Shown in pieces: positions 62,657 through 64,000 of a stretch of 64,000 nucleotides of DNA (positions are counted from its first letter, which is position 1; each line of letters opens with the position of its first letter). Under the pieces are notes generated by a model. That model was given only the letters and a program-made list of their open reading frames with translations, did not search any database and was not told the DNA's origin. The DNA comes from Xylanibacter ruminicola (GTDB lineage: Bacteria > Bacteroidota > Bacteroidia > Bacteroidales > Bacteroidaceae), in assembly GCF_900107775.1 (NCBI RefSeq), contig NZ_FNRF01000003.1:558001-622000 (forward strand). Direction: 5' to 3'. Both the position numbers and the translations under genes were made by a program.

Positions 62657-64000
62657 TTAATAACCTGGGTTCTGCCACATGGTTTCCTGTGTTGCGCTGT
62701 ACTGCAGTACGCCGTTGGCATCCTGTGTTACAGCTACATCGCCACGGTTAGTTACCGACTCCAGCTCGGTGAGTGGGATAGGACGGTAGTAGTGCTTCAG
62801 GGCAATGTTGCCACTGGCCTGGGCATTGTACTTCTTCACGTGGTCGATCAGGGTGTGGGTACGCTTCAGGTCGAACCAGCGCTGGTACTCACCGCAGAGC
62901 TCGATAGCGCGCTCCTTCAGGATAGTCTCGATGGTTACAGTACCGCTGATGCTGTTGTCTTTGCCAGTGATGGCGCGGGCTGCACGCAGCTGGTTGATGG
63001 TCTTCAGGGCATCGCCGCCAGTAGCCAGCTCAGCCTCGGCCTTGATGAGGTACATCTCAGCAAGACGCAGTACCATGATGTCGCGATGAGAGATTTCGTA
63101 TGTTGGATAATCCTCCTCATACTGATCGTCGAGGAACTTCTTGATACCAGGGTATGAACGGCGACCTTCAATCTTCTCACTCTTGTAACGGGCATCGCCA
63201 TAAACGTCAGATTTTGCTTTACCACCTTCTGTTGGCAGAGCTGTAGCAGGATCGCCCGAGGTGTAAACTGGGATATCACCACCGAACGCAAACTGCAGAC
63301 GGAAACGATCCTTAGCATATTCCTGCAGAGCCTTACCTTCATCAGAGTTACCGTCAAGCAGACTGTACATAATAGCAACACCACCACCATTGAAGTAGTT
63401 GCCATCCTCAGCATAAGCCTCGTCATAATCCTTGAATTCCTGTTCGCTCATCTTTGGATACTTGGCTGCATTCTGCGACAACTCGTAAGGAATACGATAG
63501 CTGGTGAGCAGAGTGCCGTTGTAACGCTGGTCGGTTTCCTTAATCTCATCAAGAATCTGCCAGAGATAGAGTGAGGGCAGGTAACGGGTAAATCCACGTC
63601 CGTAAGGAGAGTAGTACTTTCCAACCTCAACATCCTTGCCTGTCATCTTACTCTTGATAGTAGTTTTGCCTGCAGCTACACGCCAGAATACCTGAGTGTT
63701 TTTCTGACCGCTATTGCCGAGATCATCACATCCGTTGTTCCAAAGAGATACAAACATCAGCAATGATGCACTACCACCATTCTTCTTATAACCAGTACGA
63801 GTAATCAAACTGTTATACTCATCGGTACCACCACCACTATAACGATAAGGTACGCAGTTATCGAAACCAGATGTTAGGGTGTTGGAATAATGAACAGCAT
63901 ACAGATTTTCAGTATTGACTGTTGCCTCCTCGTTCTTCATATTCCATGTGTCGCTGTAGCGGCTGTAGAACTTGGCACCAGAGTTATTGATAACATCGGT
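62657..64000 (-). CDS. SusD-like lipoprotein, C-terminal part (runs off the window)
   Basis: The frame is open from the right edge to the stop at 62657, giving about 447 residues of a SusD/RagB-family protein; the N-terminus and signal peptide lie beyond 64000. Family landmarks are VLRLAEMYLIKAEAELATGGDALKTINQLRAAR, TILKERAIELCGEYQRWFDLKRTHTLIDHV, HYYRPIPLTELESVTN and the ending MWQNPGY. Convergent with the rhamnose operon, it presumably belongs to another SusC/SusD pair that begins to the right. The ATG at 63940 is internal and is not a start: the frame continues upstream of it through TDVINNSGAKFYSRYSDTWN. Confidence 0.92.
   Translation of the reverse strand, partial: TDVINNSGAKFYSRYSDTWNMKNEEATVNTENLYAVHYSNTLTSGFDNCVPYRYSGGGTDEYNSLITRTGYKKNGGSASLLMFVSLWNNGCDDLGNSGQKNTQVFWRVAAGKTTIKSKMTGKDVEVGKYYSPYGRGFTRYLPSLYLWQILDEIKETDQRYNGTLLTSYRIPYELSQNAAKYPKMSEQEFKDYDEAYAEDGNYFNGGGVAIMYSLLDGNSDEGKALQEYAKDRFRLQFAFGGDIPVYTSGDPATALPTEGGKAKSDVYGDARYKSEKIEGRRSYPGIKKFLDDQYEEDYPTYEISHRDIMVLRLAEMYLIKAEAELATGGDALKTINQLRAARAITGKDNSISGTVTIETILKERAIELCGEYQRWFDLKRTHTLIDHVKKYNAQASGNIALKHYYRPIPLTELESVTNRGDVAVTQDANGVLQYSATQETMWQNPGY

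Overview
The window reads as Bacteroidota DNA, most likely from a Prevotella-type gut or rumen bacterium. The evidence is three complete SusC/SusD pairs plus part of a fourth SusD, two hybrid two-component systems (HTCS), many Bacteroidota lipobox signal peptides, and promoters with the Bacteroidota -7 box TAnnTTTG instead of TATAAT. The genus is an inference. The window is dominated by polysaccharide utilisation genes for pectin, above all rhamnogalacturonan I (RG-I), with a complete route for the released L-rhamnose. No rRNA, tRNA, CRISPR array, transposase or phage gene was seen. No gene-free stretch exceeds 300 bases; the longest is about 290 bases (12330-12619) and holds two divergent promoters.

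Layout. 1-5.9 kb: the tail of an unidentified gene, an AraC regulator, a GH35 beta-galactosidase, and a redox group (FMN split-barrel protein, membrane polyferredoxin, OxyR). 5.9-12.4 kb: a leftward operon of five predicted lipoproteins behind a consensus promoter. Its second gene fuses a type 1 periplasmic-binding fold to a legumain-like (C13) cysteine peptidase; this is the best candidate for an undescribed system. 12.6-13.2 kb: a small outer-membrane beta-barrel protein. 13.2-24.6 kb: HTCS, SusC, SusD and a GH115 alpha-glucuronidase, all leftward. 24.8-34.5 kb: a SusC-SusD-SusC-SusD block, leftward. 34.7-38.8 kb: a second HTCS, rightward. 38.9-47.3 kb: leftward operon GH115, PL26 exo-rhamnogalacturonan lyase, GH2. 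47.5-62.6 kb: rightward series aldo/keto reductase, tandem-domain rhamnogalacturonan acetylesterase, rhaM, GH2, GH28, rhaB, an AraA-type isomerase, an MFS sugar porter, rhaD and a DUF4450 protein. 62.7-64 kb: the C-terminal part of another SusD, running off the window.

How it works together. SusC/SusD complexes would import RG-I-type oligosaccharides. The acetylesterase, GH28, PL26, GH2/GH35 and GH115 enzymes would strip acetyl, galactose and glucuronic acid groups and cut the rhamnose-galacturonate backbone. L-rhamnose would then pass RhaM (anomer), an isomerase, RhaB and RhaD to DHAP and L-lactaldehyde, and the aldo/keto reductase may reduce the lactaldehyde. The isomerase is not the usual RhaA/RhaI type: it carries the metal ligands of L-arabinose isomerase.

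A recurring oddity is short tandem arrays with a period of exactly seven bases, each with a different unit. They sit directly before start codons (polyferredoxin, a SusD, a SusC), inside the signal-peptide coding region of the C13 fusion gene, and inside the GH35 gene.
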